Of a stretch of 64,000 nucleotides of DNA, positions 7,634 through 15,305 are shown one piece after another (the first letter of the stretch is position 1; each line of letters starts with the position of its first letter). The DNA is from Mycobacterium sp. 852013-50091_SCH5140682. Lineage in GTDB: Bacteria; Actinomycetota; Actinomycetes; Mycobacteriales; Mycobacteriaceae. The notes beneath the pieces were generated by a model that was not told where the DNA came from, ran no database searches, and saw nothing but the letters and a program-made list of their open reading frames with translations. Position numbers and translations under genes: made by a program. Location of the stretch: positions 1-64,000 of the forward strand of contig NZ_LZTB01000095.1 of assembly GCF_001665685.1 (NCBI RefSeq). The letters run 5' to 3'.

Positions 7634-9127
7634 TTACTGCTTTTTTTGGTCGTCGCCGATGGGCGTGATCATCAGGGTCAGCGGACGACCTTCGCGGACC
7701 ACCTCGATGGGAACTTCCTGACCGACGTTGAGCTGCCGCACCGCGACCACGAACTCGTCACCGTCGGCCACCTTGCGGTCGCCGATCTTGACCACGACGT
7801 CGTTCTCCTGCAGTCCGGCCTTCTCGGCGGGGCTGCCCGGGCTCACGTCGCTGACCTTGGCGCCGGAAGCGACGCTGTTGCTCACCGACACGGCCGTCAA
7901 CCCCAGCGACGGGTGCACGATCTTGCCGTCCTGGATGAGCTTCTCGGCCACCCGCTTGACCTCGTTGACCGGGATGGCGAAGCCCAGACCACTGGCGCTG
8001 TCCGACAACGACTTTCCCGCGGTGTTGATGCCGATGACCTCGGAGTCCATGTTGATCAGCGGCCCACCGGAGTTGCCGTGGTTGATCGACGCGTCGGTCT
8101 GTACGCCGTCGATCACGGTGTCGGTGTCAGAGCCTTCGCCGGACAACGGCACGGGACGGTGCAGCGCGCTGATGATGCCGTGCGTGACGGTGCTGCGCAG
8201 GCCGAGCGGGGCACCCGCGGCGATCACTTCCTGACCGACCTGCAGCTTCTCCGAATCGCCCATGCGGGCCACGGTGAGGTGGTCGACGTTGTCGACTTTG
8301 AGCACGGCGACATCCGTCTTGGGATCGCGGCCGATCAAGCGGGCCGGGACGACGGTGCCGTCGTTGAACACCACGCTGAGCTGGTAATCGGCAGGCTTGG
8401 CGGCGGCGTCCGAGATGACGTGGTTGTTGGTGACGATGAAGCCGGACTTGTCGATCACGACGCCCGAGCCCTGCGAGCCCTCGGTCTTGCCCTTGGCCTC
8501 GATGGTGACGACAGAATCGGCCACGGCGGCGGCGACGGTCGCGAACCGGCCCGCGGGCTGCTCCGGGTTGTTGCCGGTCTCCAGTGTCACCTTCGACGTG
8601 GTGAACGCCTGCACGGTCTCGGCCGTCATGCGGCCCACTACGCCGCCGAACACGCCGACCAGCAGGGCGATCAGCCCCAGCGTGACCAATGCGAGTACGG
8701 AGACCCTGCGGCCGAACAACACATCACGCAGACCCAGCTTGGTGACCGGTTCGGTGCTGACCGGGTGCGGCGTCGGCGGGCGGGCCGGCGTGCCCAACGC
8801 AACCGCAGCAGCCGGATCTCGCCAGGGGTCGGCGACCTCGTCCTCGCCGTCACCGTCCCGCTCGGCGGCCAGAGCGCCTGCGTCGGCGGGGTGACGCTGC
8901 AGCGAGTACTCGCCGGTGCGCCCGAACGCCTCGGCCAACACCGGATCCGGGGCCTGGTCCTTGGGCGTGTACTCGCCCTGGTCCGCATATTTATCGGCGC
9001 CGAGGAACGATCCGTCGACGCCGGCCGGCCGCCCGAATGCACGTTGCGATGCCGGGTCGACGGGTGGCCGCTGAACAGCACGGGGCGCCAAGCGGTCGTT
9101 CTCGCCGGGCTGATCCTGGTCGGTCAA
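7634..9127 (-). CDS. htrA: HtrA/DegP-like serine protease with PDZ domain
   Basis: This 497-residue membrane-bound periplasmic protease is the Rv1223 orthologue. Residues 1-130 are a cytosolic, charged, Pro-rich region; a membrane helix spans about 142-164. The trypsin-like domain follows with the triad His236 (TNNHVIS), Asp272 (TDVAVLKV) and Ser353 (GNSGGPL). A PDZ domain covers about 400-485. It degrades or refolds damaged envelope proteins. The frame has no ATG or GTG at the expected end; a TTG at 9127 is the only usable start near the point where homology to M. tuberculosis HtrA begins. It lies downstream of sigE and rseA. Confidence 0.93.
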   Translation of the reverse strand: MTDQDQPGENDRLAPRAVQRPPVDPASQRAFGRPAGVDGSFLGADKYADQGEYTPKDQAPDPVLAEAFGRTGEYSLQRHPADAGALAAERDGDGEDEVADPWRDPAAAVALGTPARPPTPHPVSTEPVTKLGLRDVLFGRRVSVLALVTLGLIALLVGVFGGVVGRMTAETVQAFTTSKVTLETGNNPEQPAGRFATVAAAVADSVVTIEAKGKTEGSQGSGVVIDKSGFIVTNNHVISDAAAKPADYQLSVVFNDGTVVPARLIGRDPKTDVAVLKVDNVDHLTVARMGDSEKLQVGQEVIAAGAPLGLRSTVTHGIISALHRPVPLSGEGSDTDTVIDGVQTDASINHGNSGGPLINMDSEVIGINTAGKSLSDSASGLGFAIPVNEVKRVAEKLIQDGKIVHPSLGLTAVSVSNSVASGAKVSDVSPGSPAEKAGLQENDVVVKIGDRKVADGDEFVVAVRQLNVGQEVPIEVVREGRPLTLMITPIGDDQKKQ

Positions 9128-9206
9128 CGGTGTATCACTCTCTGATCGGAGCGCCCGCTGCGGCCAGATAGCCTGCGCGGGACACTAGCTCGCGTGTTGC
9201 TCTAGC

Positions 9207-9605
9207 CTACCGGCGCTTACGCCGGGCCCGATTCGGGTCGTCAGCAAACTCGCCCTGGTTCGGCCATTCGGGACCCTGATGCGGCGCATGGTGCGGTATC
9301 TGCGACAACATGCCCAGCAAGGTGTGGGGAATGGAGATCGGGCACGAGTCCCGCAATGCCGCGCGGGCCTGCCCCTGAGCGTCGACCTCGGCCGCGCAAT
9401 CGGGACACAGCGAAAGATGGTGCGCGGCCCGCAGGTGCGCGGTCATCCGCAGTTCGCCGTCCACGAAGGCCGCGATGGCCTCGGTCGACAGGTGCTCAGT
9501 GGAGCCGAACTGGCGTGGCGCACCCACCGGCGCATCGCTCTGCGAGGCAAATTGCGCAGGCAGCCAGGAGAATGCGCGACGGAACACGTGTCCCGGGTCG
9601 ACCAT
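9207..9605 (-). CDS. rseA: Anti-sigma-E factor RseA (ZAS family)
   Basis: This 132-residue protein is the Rv1222 orthologue (154 residues in M. tuberculosis). Its zinc anti-sigma signature HxxxCxxC is at His63, Cys67 and Cys70 (HHLSLCPDC), with the preceding HLSTEAIAAFVDGEL helix. It binds SigE and holds it inactive until redox stress or phosphorylation-triggered proteolysis, as known for the M. tuberculosis protein. The start at 9605 (MVDPGHVFRRAF) is chosen because AGGAG lies 7 bases upstream and because the homologue starts there; a longer frame from 9626 lacks support. The C-terminal tail is shorter than in M. tuberculosis. Confidence 0.93.
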   Translation of the reverse strand: MVDPGHVFRRAFSWLPAQFASQSDAPVGAPRQFGSTEHLSTEAIAAFVDGELRMTAHLRAAHHLSLCPDCAAEVDAQGQARAALRDSCPISIPHTLLGMLSQIPHHAPHQGPEWPNQGEFADDPNRARRKRR

Positions 9606-9644
9606 CACCCAGCTCCTCTCGGGCACATTTGCATCTCATTAGTG

Positions 9645-9650
9645 AATGTA
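9645..9650 (-). promoter_or_regulatory. Candidate internal -10 (TACATT) for rseA
   Basis: TACATT fits TANNNT about 40 bases before the rseA ATG in the 78-base gap after sigE. A separate rseA promoter is plausible; the evidence is only the hexamer. Confidence 0.3.
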
Positions 9651-9683
9651 GCGCGGGACCCGGCCCGAGGCACTCATGACTGC

Positions 9684-10484
9684 TCAGGCGGACTGAGCGG
9701 TTTCCGGAGAGTGTTTGGCGAGATAGTCACGCAGCGCCTGCCGGCCGCGGTGAATACGGCTACGCACAGTGCCCAGTTTGACGTCGAGCGTCGCGCCGAT
9801 CTCCTCGTAGGACAGACCCTCGATGTCGCACAACACCACGGCGGCACGGAACTCGGGAGCCAGCGAGTCCAGCGCGGCTTGGAGGTCGGCACCCAGCCGC
9901 GAGTCGTGGTAGATCTGCTCGGGGTTGGGGTCGTCGGCAGGCACGCGGTCGTAGTCCTCCGGCAGCGCTTCCATCCGGATGCGTCCGCGGCGTCGCACCA
10001 TGTCCAGGAACAGGTTCGTGGTGATGCGGTGCAGCCAGCCCTCGAATGTGCCGGGCTGATAGTTCTGCAGGGACCGGAACACCCGGATGAACGTTTCCTG
10101 AGTCAGGTCCTCGGCGTCGTGCTGGTTGCCGGACAGGCGATAGGCCAGCCGGTACACCCGGTCGGCGTGTTGGCGGACCAATTCGTCCCAGGACGGCATG
10201 GCAGCCTGGTCGCCGGTCGCGTCGAAGACGGCGGTGCCGGTCAGTTCGTCGGACGGCTGAACCCACTCGCCGTCGGTGTACTGCTCCAGGTGGGACATGG
10301 TCACCGGGGCGGGTTGGGATGTGCTGATCGACTGAGATGCGATGGTCGTCGGTTCCTCCTGCTCACAGACCTCAAGAGAGCTAACACGCGGGCCAATGTC
10401 GTTATTCCAAATCCGCTCCACAGAGCGCGGGAGACGGCCGTGTTCCATGCGAGTTACCGTTCCCCATGCCGGTGAGGCGGGCAT
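9684..10484 (-). CDS. sigE: ECF sigma factor SigE
   Basis: This 266-residue sigma factor is the Rv1221 orthologue. Region 2 is DELVRQHADRVYRLAYRLSG...DLTQETFIRVFRSLQ, and region 4 is the HTH segment LSYEEIGATLDVKLGTVRSRIHRGRQALRDYL. It directs transcription of envelope and heat stress genes. In-frame starts are ATG at 10484, ATG at 10448 (MEHGRLPRS) and an internal ATG before SHLEQY, which matches an alternative start known for M. tuberculosis SigE. ATG 10484 is supported by TAAGTT (10492-10497) seven bases upstream, a leaderless arrangement. The N-terminal 60 residues differ from M. tuberculosis. The downstream genes are rseA, htrA and tatB. Confidence 0.93.
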   Translation of the reverse strand: MPASPAWGTVTRMEHGRLPRSVERIWNNDIGPRVSSLEVCEQEEPTTIASQSISTSQPAPVTMSHLEQYTDGEWVQPSDELTGTAVFDATGDQAAMPSWDELVRQHADRVYRLAYRLSGNQHDAEDLTQETFIRVFRSLQNYQPGTFEGWLHRITTNLFLDMVRRRGRIRMEALPEDYDRVPADDPNPEQIYHDSRLGADLQAALDSLAPEFRAAVVLCDIEGLSYEEIGATLDVKLGTVRSRIHRGRQALRDYLAKHSPETAQSA

Positions 10485-10491
10485 ATGAGCA

Positions 10492-10497
10492 AACTTA
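10492..10497 (-). promoter_or_regulatory. Leaderless -10 (TAAGTT) for sigE
   Basis: TAAGTT lies 7 bases before the ATG at 10484. The stretch up to 10520 also contains TCTCAGGGAAAG, which could be a regulator site; no binding protein is assigned from sequence alone. Confidence 0.45.
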
Positions 10498-10611
10498 ACT
10501 TTCCCTGAGAATCCGAGCGATATGCGTCACAACCTGGGCAAATCGCCTGATTTCCGACCGGAATCGCTGCCCGGCGCGGGCGTGTCGCGACGGCCGCGGT
10601 GGCTACTGGCC

Positions 10612-10617
10612 TACGCT
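10612..10617 (+). promoter_or_regulatory. Leaderless -10 (TACGCT) for the O-methyltransferase gene
   Basis: TACGCT is followed by 6 bases and the ATG at 10624. It decides the start against a longer frame that opens at 10522. Confidence 0.65.
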
Positions 10618-10623
10618 GCGGGC

Positions 10624-11289
10624 ATGGTCAGCTCCGACGAGACTCAGGGTCAGGCGCACCCCAGCCACGCCGAGGCGATCGTGACGCACGCCGAACGGTC
10701 GATTTCCGAGGATTCGATCGTCGCCGCCGCCCGTGAACGTGCCGTCGACATCGGCGCCGGGGCCGTCACCCCGGCGGTCGGCGCGCTGTTGAGCGTGCTG
10801 GCCCGGCTGACCGGCGGCCGAGCCGTGGTCGAGGTGGGCACCGGCGCCGGGGTCAGCGGACTGTGGCTGCTGTCGGGCATGCGTGACGACGGTGTGCTCA
10901 CCACGATCGACGTCGAGCCCGAGCATCTGCGGATCGCCAAGCAGGGATTCAGCGAGGCCGGCGTGAGCCCGGGCCGGACCCGGCTGATCAGCGGGCGCGC
11001 CCAGGATGTGCTGACCAGGCTCGCCGACGAGTCTTATGACCTGGTGTTCGTCGACGCCGACCCGGTCGACCAGCCGCAGTTCGTGACCGAAGGCGTCCGG
11101 CTGCTGCGTGCGGGCGGCGCCATCGTCGTGCACCGGGCCGCACTCGGCGGCCGTGCCGGCGACGCCACCGCACGCGACGCCGAGGTGACCGCGGTCCGCG
11201 AAGCCGCCCGGCTCATCGCCGAGGACGAACGGCTCACCCCGGTGCTCATCCCCCTCGGCGACGGCCTGCTCGCCGCCGTTCGCGACTAA
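10624..11289 (+). CDS. Class I SAM-dependent O-methyltransferase (Rv1220c type)
   Basis: This 221-residue cytosolic enzyme matches Rv1220c along its length. SAM-binding motif I is VVEVGTGAGVSGLWLL; the acidic strand 2 is TTIDVEPEHL; YDLVFVDADPVDQPQF carries the metal and SAM-binding Asp of the caffeoyl-CoA O-methyltransferase family. The methyl acceptor is unknown. The ATG at 10624 is preferred over 10522 because homology starts there and a leaderless -10 precedes it. It is divergent from sigE. Confidence 0.9.
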   Translation: MVSSDETQGQAHPSHAEAIVTHAERSISEDSIVAAARERAVDIGAGAVTPAVGALLSVLARLTGGRAVVEVGTGAGVSGLWLLSGMRDDGVLTTIDVEPEHLRIAKQGFSEAGVSPGRTRLISGRAQDVLTRLADESYDLVFVDADPVDQPQFVTEGVRLLRAGGAIVVHRAALGGRAGDATARDAEVTAVREAARLIAEDERLTPVLIPLGDGLLAAVRD

Positions 11290-11300
11290 CTTTTTTCCGC

Positions 11301-11357
11301 CGAGCAGACGCTGCGGTACGCGACACGCCGCGTTTGGCGTACCGCCGTGACTGCTCG
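11301..11357. terminator. 57-bp imperfect palindrome between methyltransferase and tetR
   Basis: CGAGCAG (11301-11307) pairs with CTGCTCG (11351-11357) and CGGTACGC (11314-11321) with GCGTACCG (11337-11344); both share the centre 11329. It can fold into a long hairpin after the stop at 11289, which is itself followed by a run of six T. A shared CGACACGCCGC core also occurs in the element at 62161-62402. Confidence 0.55.
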
Positions 11358-11410
11358 CGCATGTTTGGCGACTTTTACGGATTCCTGACGGGACACCCCT
11401 TGACGCCGCG

Positions 11411-11446
11411 CTGAACGCGTGTTTAGCGTACTAAACATGCGTTCAG
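11411..11446. promoter_or_regulatory. TetR operator: 36-bp near-perfect inverted repeat over promoter and start codon
   Basis: Two 16-base arms (11411-11426 and 11431-11446) are complementary with one mismatch and flank CGTA. The leaderless -10 TAGCGT (11424-11429) sits at the centre and the ATG at 11437 lies in the right arm, so a bound dimer would block polymerase at the start site. This is a classic autoregulatory layout for a TetR repressor. Confidence 0.8.
11424..11429 (+). promoter_or_regulatory. Leaderless -10 (TAGCGT) for the tetR-ABC operon
   Basis: TAGCGT is followed by 7 bases and the ATG at 11437; no Shine-Dalgarno sequence. It lies in the centre of the palindromic operator. Confidence 0.6.
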
Positions 11447-12117
11447 CACAAGAAGATCGAACGACCACGGCGAGAATCCGCGACGCCGCGATCGACCAGT
11501 TCGGCCAACACGGCTTCAGTGTCGGCCTGCGCACCATCGCCGACGCCGCAGGCGTGAGTGCAGCCTTGGTGATCCACCACTTCGGCTCCAAAGACGGTCT
11601 GCGCAAGTCCTGCGATGCCTATGTGGCCGACGTCATCCGCGACGCCAAGTCGGAGTCGATGCAGACCACCGACCCCGCGAGGTGGCTTGCCCAGATGTCC
11701 GAGATCGAGTCGTTCGCGCCCCTGGTCGCCTACCTGGTGCGCAGCATGCAGGCCGGCAGCGAGCTGGCAAAGACGTTCTGGCTCAAGATGCTTGAGAATG
11801 CTGAGCAGTACCTCGACGAGGGCGTGCGCACCGGCGTGCTGAAGCCGAGCAGGGACCCCAAGGCCCGGGCCCGCTATCTGGCGATCTGCGGCGGCGGCGC
11901 GTTCCTGCTGTACATCCAGATGCACGAAAACCCAACGGATCTGCGCACAGTCCTGCACGACTACGGCGAGGAGATGGTGTTGCCCGCGCTCGAGATCTAC
12001 ACCAACGGCCTGATGGCCGATTCCACCATGTACGACGCGTTCCTGGCCCAGCGTGAAAAGGGCATCCCGTTCAGCGGCCCGGACGCAACTGCCGCAGCCC
12101 GCCCCGAAGGAGCGTGA
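11437..12117 (+). CDS. TetR family repressor (Rv1219c type)
   Basis: This 226-residue regulator matches Rv1219c, the known repressor of the Rv1218c-Rv1217c efflux pump. Residues about 8-55 are the TetR HTH (TTARIRDAAIDQFGQHG..IADAAGVSAALVIHHFGSKDGLR). The C-terminal ligand domain is helical and hydrophobic (FLLYIQMHENP). The start is the ATG at 11437 rather than the GTG at 11419 because the former fits the leaderless -10. It heads an operon with the two ABC genes and sits on its own palindromic operator. Confidence 0.92.
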   Translation: MRSAQEDRTTTARIRDAAIDQFGQHGFSVGLRTIADAAGVSAALVIHHFGSKDGLRKSCDAYVADVIRDAKSESMQTTDPARWLAQMSEIESFAPLVAYLVRSMQAGSELAKTFWLKMLENAEQYLDEGVRTGVLKPSRDPKARARYLAICGGGAFLLYIQMHENPTDLRTVLHDYGEEMVLPALEIYTNGLMADSTMYDAFLAQREKGIPFSGPDATAAARPEGA

Positions 12118-12119
12118 CC

Positions 12120-13016
12120 ATGCCTGACGCAGCAATCGAAATTCACGGTCTGTCAAAGTCTTTCGGACGGACCAAGGCACTCGACGGACTCGACCTGAGT
12201 GTGGCACCAGGCTCCGTCACGGGCTTCCTCGGGCCCAACGGTGCAGGCAAGTCCACCACCATCCGGGTGCTGCTCGGCCTGCTGCGCGCCGACGGCGGAA
12301 CCGTCCGCCTGCTCGGGGGCGACCCTTGGCACGACGCCGTCGCCCTGCATCGCAGGATCGCCTACGTGCCGGGCGATGTGACGTTGTGGCCGAATCTCAC
12401 CGGCATGCAGGTCATCGATTTCCTGACGGGCCTGCGCGGCAACAACATCGACACCCACAGGCGCGATCAGCTCATCGAGCGCTTCGAGCTGGATCCGCAC
12501 AAGAAGGCCAGGACCTACTCCAAGGGCAATCGGCAGAAAGTGGCAATCGTCGCGGCCTTCAGCACCAACGCCGAGCTCTACATTCTCGACGAGCCCACAT
12601 CGGGGCTTGATCCGTTGATGGAGAAGGCTTTTCAGCAGTGCGTCAGCGAGGTGTCGTCCCGCGGCGCCGCGGTACTGCTGTCCAGCCATATTCTCGCCGA
12701 GGTGGAGAAGCTGTGCGACAGCGTGACCATCATCCGCGCAGGCCGCACCGTGCGGTCCGGCACGCTCAGCCAGCTGCGGCACCTCATGCAGACCACCGTG
12801 CAGGTACGCACCAGCACCGACGGCCAAGTGCTGCAGCGGATGCCGTTCGTACACGACTTCTCCATCGCCGACGGCCACTACCGCTTCTCGGTCGACCGCA
12901 CCGACCTCGACCGGGCCATGGCAGAGCTGGCCGATCTCGGCATCAAGGACCTGTCGGTGACGCCGGCGTCGCTGGAAGATCTGTTCCTGCGCGAGTACCA
13001 GCGGGTGTCGTCATGA
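12120..13016 (+). CDS. ABC transporter ATP-binding protein (Rv1218c type)
   Basis: This 298-residue ATPase powers an exporter. It has Walker A GPNGAGKS (residues 38-45), a YSKGNRQKV signature replacing LSGGQ, Walker B LYILDEPTSGLDP and the H-loop SSHIL. A C-terminal extension of about 80 residues is typical of DrrA-like and CcmA-like drug ATPases. The ATG at 12120 has AAGGAG seven bases upstream, so it is preferred to the GTG at 12114. The M. tuberculosis pair Rv1218c-Rv1217c exports several drug classes. It overlaps the permease gene by ATGA. Confidence 0.92.
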   Translation: MPDAAIEIHGLSKSFGRTKALDGLDLSVAPGSVTGFLGPNGAGKSTTIRVLLGLLRADGGTVRLLGGDPWHDAVALHRRIAYVPGDVTLWPNLTGMQVIDFLTGLRGNNIDTHRRDQLIERFELDPHKKARTYSKGNRQKVAIVAAFSTNAELYILDEPTSGLDPLMEKAFQQCVSEVSSRGAAVLLSSHILAEVEKLCDSVTIIRAGRTVRSGTLSQLRHLMQTTVQVRTSTDGQVLQRMPFVHDFSIADGHYRFSVDRTDLDRAMAELADLGIKDLSVTPASLEDLFLREYQRVSS

Positions 13017-14608
13017 CCACCGCCCCCGCGCTCGCGGCGCGGTCATCGTTCGCCGGTACCGCAGCGCTGCTGCGGCTGGCGGTCCGCCGCGACCGGGTGC
13101 GGCTCAGCGTCTGGATCGTCATTGTGACGATGATGATGGTCTACGCACCCACTGCCATCAAGTTGGCCTATCCCGAAGAGCAGCAACGCTTGTCGCGTGT
13201 GGAACTGCTCAAGACACCCGCGGGTACCATGCTCGGCGGTCCGATGTTCGGCCGCAACGAGACCGACCTCGGCGTGATGATGGCCAACGAGCTGATGCTC
13301 ACCCTGATCATCGCCACCTCGATTCTGGCCATCTCCACGGTGATTCGCCACACCCGTGCCGAGGAGGAAAGCGGCGCGGCCGAACTCGTGCTGTCCTCGG
13401 TGGTCGGCAGGCACGCCCGCACCTTTGCCGCGCTGGCGTTGATCGGCGGGGTCAATGCCGTGCTGGCGGTCACCATGACCGTGGCGATGGCCTCGACCGG
13501 GTTCGCGGTCGTCGACACCGCCGCGATGTGTCTGGGCATCACCGCGGTCGCGATGGTGTTCGCCGCGGTCGCCGCCGTCACCGCGCAGCTGTGGCGGCAG
13601 GCCCGCACCGCCACCGGCGCCGCGATGGGCGCGTTGGCGCTGGCCGCACTGGTGCGCGGTGTCGGTGACGTCATCAACTCCTCCGGCAGCGCACTGAGCT
13701 GGTTCTCGCCGATCGCGTGGGCCCAGCAGATGCGGTCGTTCGTGGAGCTGCGCTGGTGGCCGCTGGCGATGCTCGTGGCGCTCGCGGTGGTGTTGATGCT
13801 GCTCGCAGCGGCGTTGGAGACCAGACGGCAATATGACGACGGCAATCTGCCGTCCACCGGCGAACGCGTGAATGCCCACCGAATTTCCGGACCCTTCCAG
13901 CTGCACCTGACGCTGCAGCGCGGTTCGACCATCGGTTGGGGCGTGGGGTTGTTCCTGGCCGGGCTGGCGTTCGGTTCGATGACGAAATCGCTGTTGGACG
14001 CGGCGCGCACCAACGAGCTGATCGCCCGGGTGCTCGACGCCCAGGGCAACGACGGGGTGTACACCACCATGACGCAGTTCTTGGCTGCCGCGACGTCGGC
14101 CTACGTGGTCTCGGCCGTTCTGCGGGTGTACAGCGACGAGCAGGCCGGCCTCGGTGAGCCGGTGCTGGCGGGCGCTACGTCGCGATGGCGCTGGCTGCTC
14201 GAGGCGGTGGCTGCGGCGGTGCTCGGCTCGGCGGTGCTGATGCTGCTGGCCGGCCTCGGTAATGGTTTGGGCGCGGGCGTGACACTCGGTGAGCCCGCCA
14301 CCATCGCACGACTCACGTTGGCCGGACTGGGATTCGTGCCCGCGATGGCAGTGCTGGCCGGCGTCGCGGCTCTTGCGGTCGCCCTGCGGCGGCCCTGGAT
14401 CGGTTGGCTGGCAGTCACTTTCGTCATCGTCGCGCTGTACCTCGGGGCGTTGCTGCGGCTCCCCCACTGGCTGTTGCAGCTCTCGCTCGTCGGCCAGACC
14501 ACCATACCCAGCCACGTGCCGCTCACCGCGTTGGCGGTAATGCTTTGCGCCGCAGCAATATTGACGCTCATCGCCGGGTGGATCTACCGCAATCGCGACG
14601 CCGTGTAA
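13013..14608 (+). CDS. ABC transporter permease (Rv1217c type)
   Basis: This 531-residue integral membrane protein starts at ATG 13013, overlapping the ATPase stop by four bases. About twelve hydrophobic segments occur as two similar halves (roughly residues 1-270 and 290-531), the layout of fused ABC-2-type or ABC-3-like permeases of tetronasin/anthracycline exporters. It forms the membrane path of the efflux pump with the ATPase at 12120 and is controlled by the TetR protein at the operon head. Confidence 0.9.
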   Translation: MTTAPALAARSSFAGTAALLRLAVRRDRVRLSVWIVIVTMMMVYAPTAIKLAYPEEQQRLSRVELLKTPAGTMLGGPMFGRNETDLGVMMANELMLTLIIATSILAISTVIRHTRAEEESGAAELVLSSVVGRHARTFAALALIGGVNAVLAVTMTVAMASTGFAVVDTAAMCLGITAVAMVFAAVAAVTAQLWRQARTATGAAMGALALAALVRGVGDVINSSGSALSWFSPIAWAQQMRSFVELRWWPLAMLVALAVVLMLLAAALETRRQYDDGNLPSTGERVNAHRISGPFQLHLTLQRGSTIGWGVGLFLAGLAFGSMTKSLLDAARTNELIARVLDAQGNDGVYTTMTQFLAAATSAYVVSAVLRVYSDEQAGLGEPVLAGATSRWRWLLEAVAAAVLGSAVLMLLAGLGNGLGAGVTLGEPATIARLTLAGLGFVPAMAVLAGVAALAVALRRPWIGWLAVTFVIVALYLGALLRLPHWLLQLSLVGQTTIPSHVPLTALAVMLCAAAILTLIAGWIYRNRDAV

Positions 14609-14621
14609 CAGGGAGGTCAGC

Positions 14622-15299
14622 ATGCTCAAGCTCATCGTGCAAACCGCGGTGTCGGCCGTATTCGGTGTGGTGTTGTTGGGTTTCGCGTTGTTCGCGTCGG
14701 CAGGCACTCTCGACTACTGGCAGGCCTGGGTTTTCATCGCCGTGTTCGCGGTCGCCACCCTGGTTCCCAGTTTCTATCTGGCAGTCAAAGACCCGGCCGC
14801 GCTGCGACGCCGGATGCGCGGCGGACCGAAAGCCGAAACCAGGGCGGTGCAGAAGGTCGTCATCACCGTGAGCCTGATATCCGTGGTCGCCGTGCTGATC
14901 ATCAGTGCGGTCGACCACCGCGAGGGTTGGTCGTACGTGCCCATCCCCGTGGTGATCCTCGGTGACGTGCTGGTGGTGGCCGGGCTCGCGCTGGCACAGG
15001 CCGTCGTCTTCCAGAACAGCTTCGCCGGAGCCAGCATCCGCGTGGAGTCCGAACAGCGGGTGGTGACCACCGGCGTGTACGGCGTTGTGCGTCATCCCAT
15101 GTATGTCGGCACGGTGCTCTTCATGATCGGAATACCGTTGGCGCTGGGCTCCTATTGGGCGCTGCTGGCGGTCGCGGTGACCGTGCCGGCGCTGGCGGTG
15201 CGAATCACCGACGAGGAGAAGATGCTGCGCACCGAGCTCGACGGGTACACCGCCTACACCGAGAAGGTGCGCTACCGGCTGTTGCCGTACGTGTGGTGA
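14622..15299 (+). CDS. Isoprenylcysteine carboxyl methyltransferase-like membrane protein
   Basis: This 225-residue membrane protein starts at an ATG with AGGGAGG five bases upstream. It has five to six hydrophobic segments. The C-terminal half carries the ICMT/PEMT pattern GVYGVVRHPMYVGTVLFMIG and a late EEKMLRTELDGYTAYTEKVRYRLLPYVW, residues that bind SAM and the lipid substrate. The substrate is unknown. It lies 13 bases after the permease and may belong to the TetR operon. By position it matches Rv1216c. Confidence 0.82.
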   Translation: MLKLIVQTAVSAVFGVVLLGFALFASAGTLDYWQAWVFIAVFAVATLVPSFYLAVKDPAALRRRMRGGPKAETRAVQKVVITVSLISVVAVLIISAVDHREGWSYVPIPVVILGDVLVVAGLALAQAVVFQNSFAGASIRVESEQRVVTTGVYGVVRHPMYVGTVLFMIGIPLALGSYWALLAVAVTVPALAVRITDEEKMLRTELDGYTAYTEKVRYRLLPYVW

Positions 15300-15305
15300 G
15301 GCGGA

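Noticed and set aside
10430..10497. SigE-type (GGAAC / CGTT) autoregulatory promoter before sigE
   Set aside because: GGAAC occurs twice, but no CGTT lies at the required spacing; only the TANNNT element is supported.
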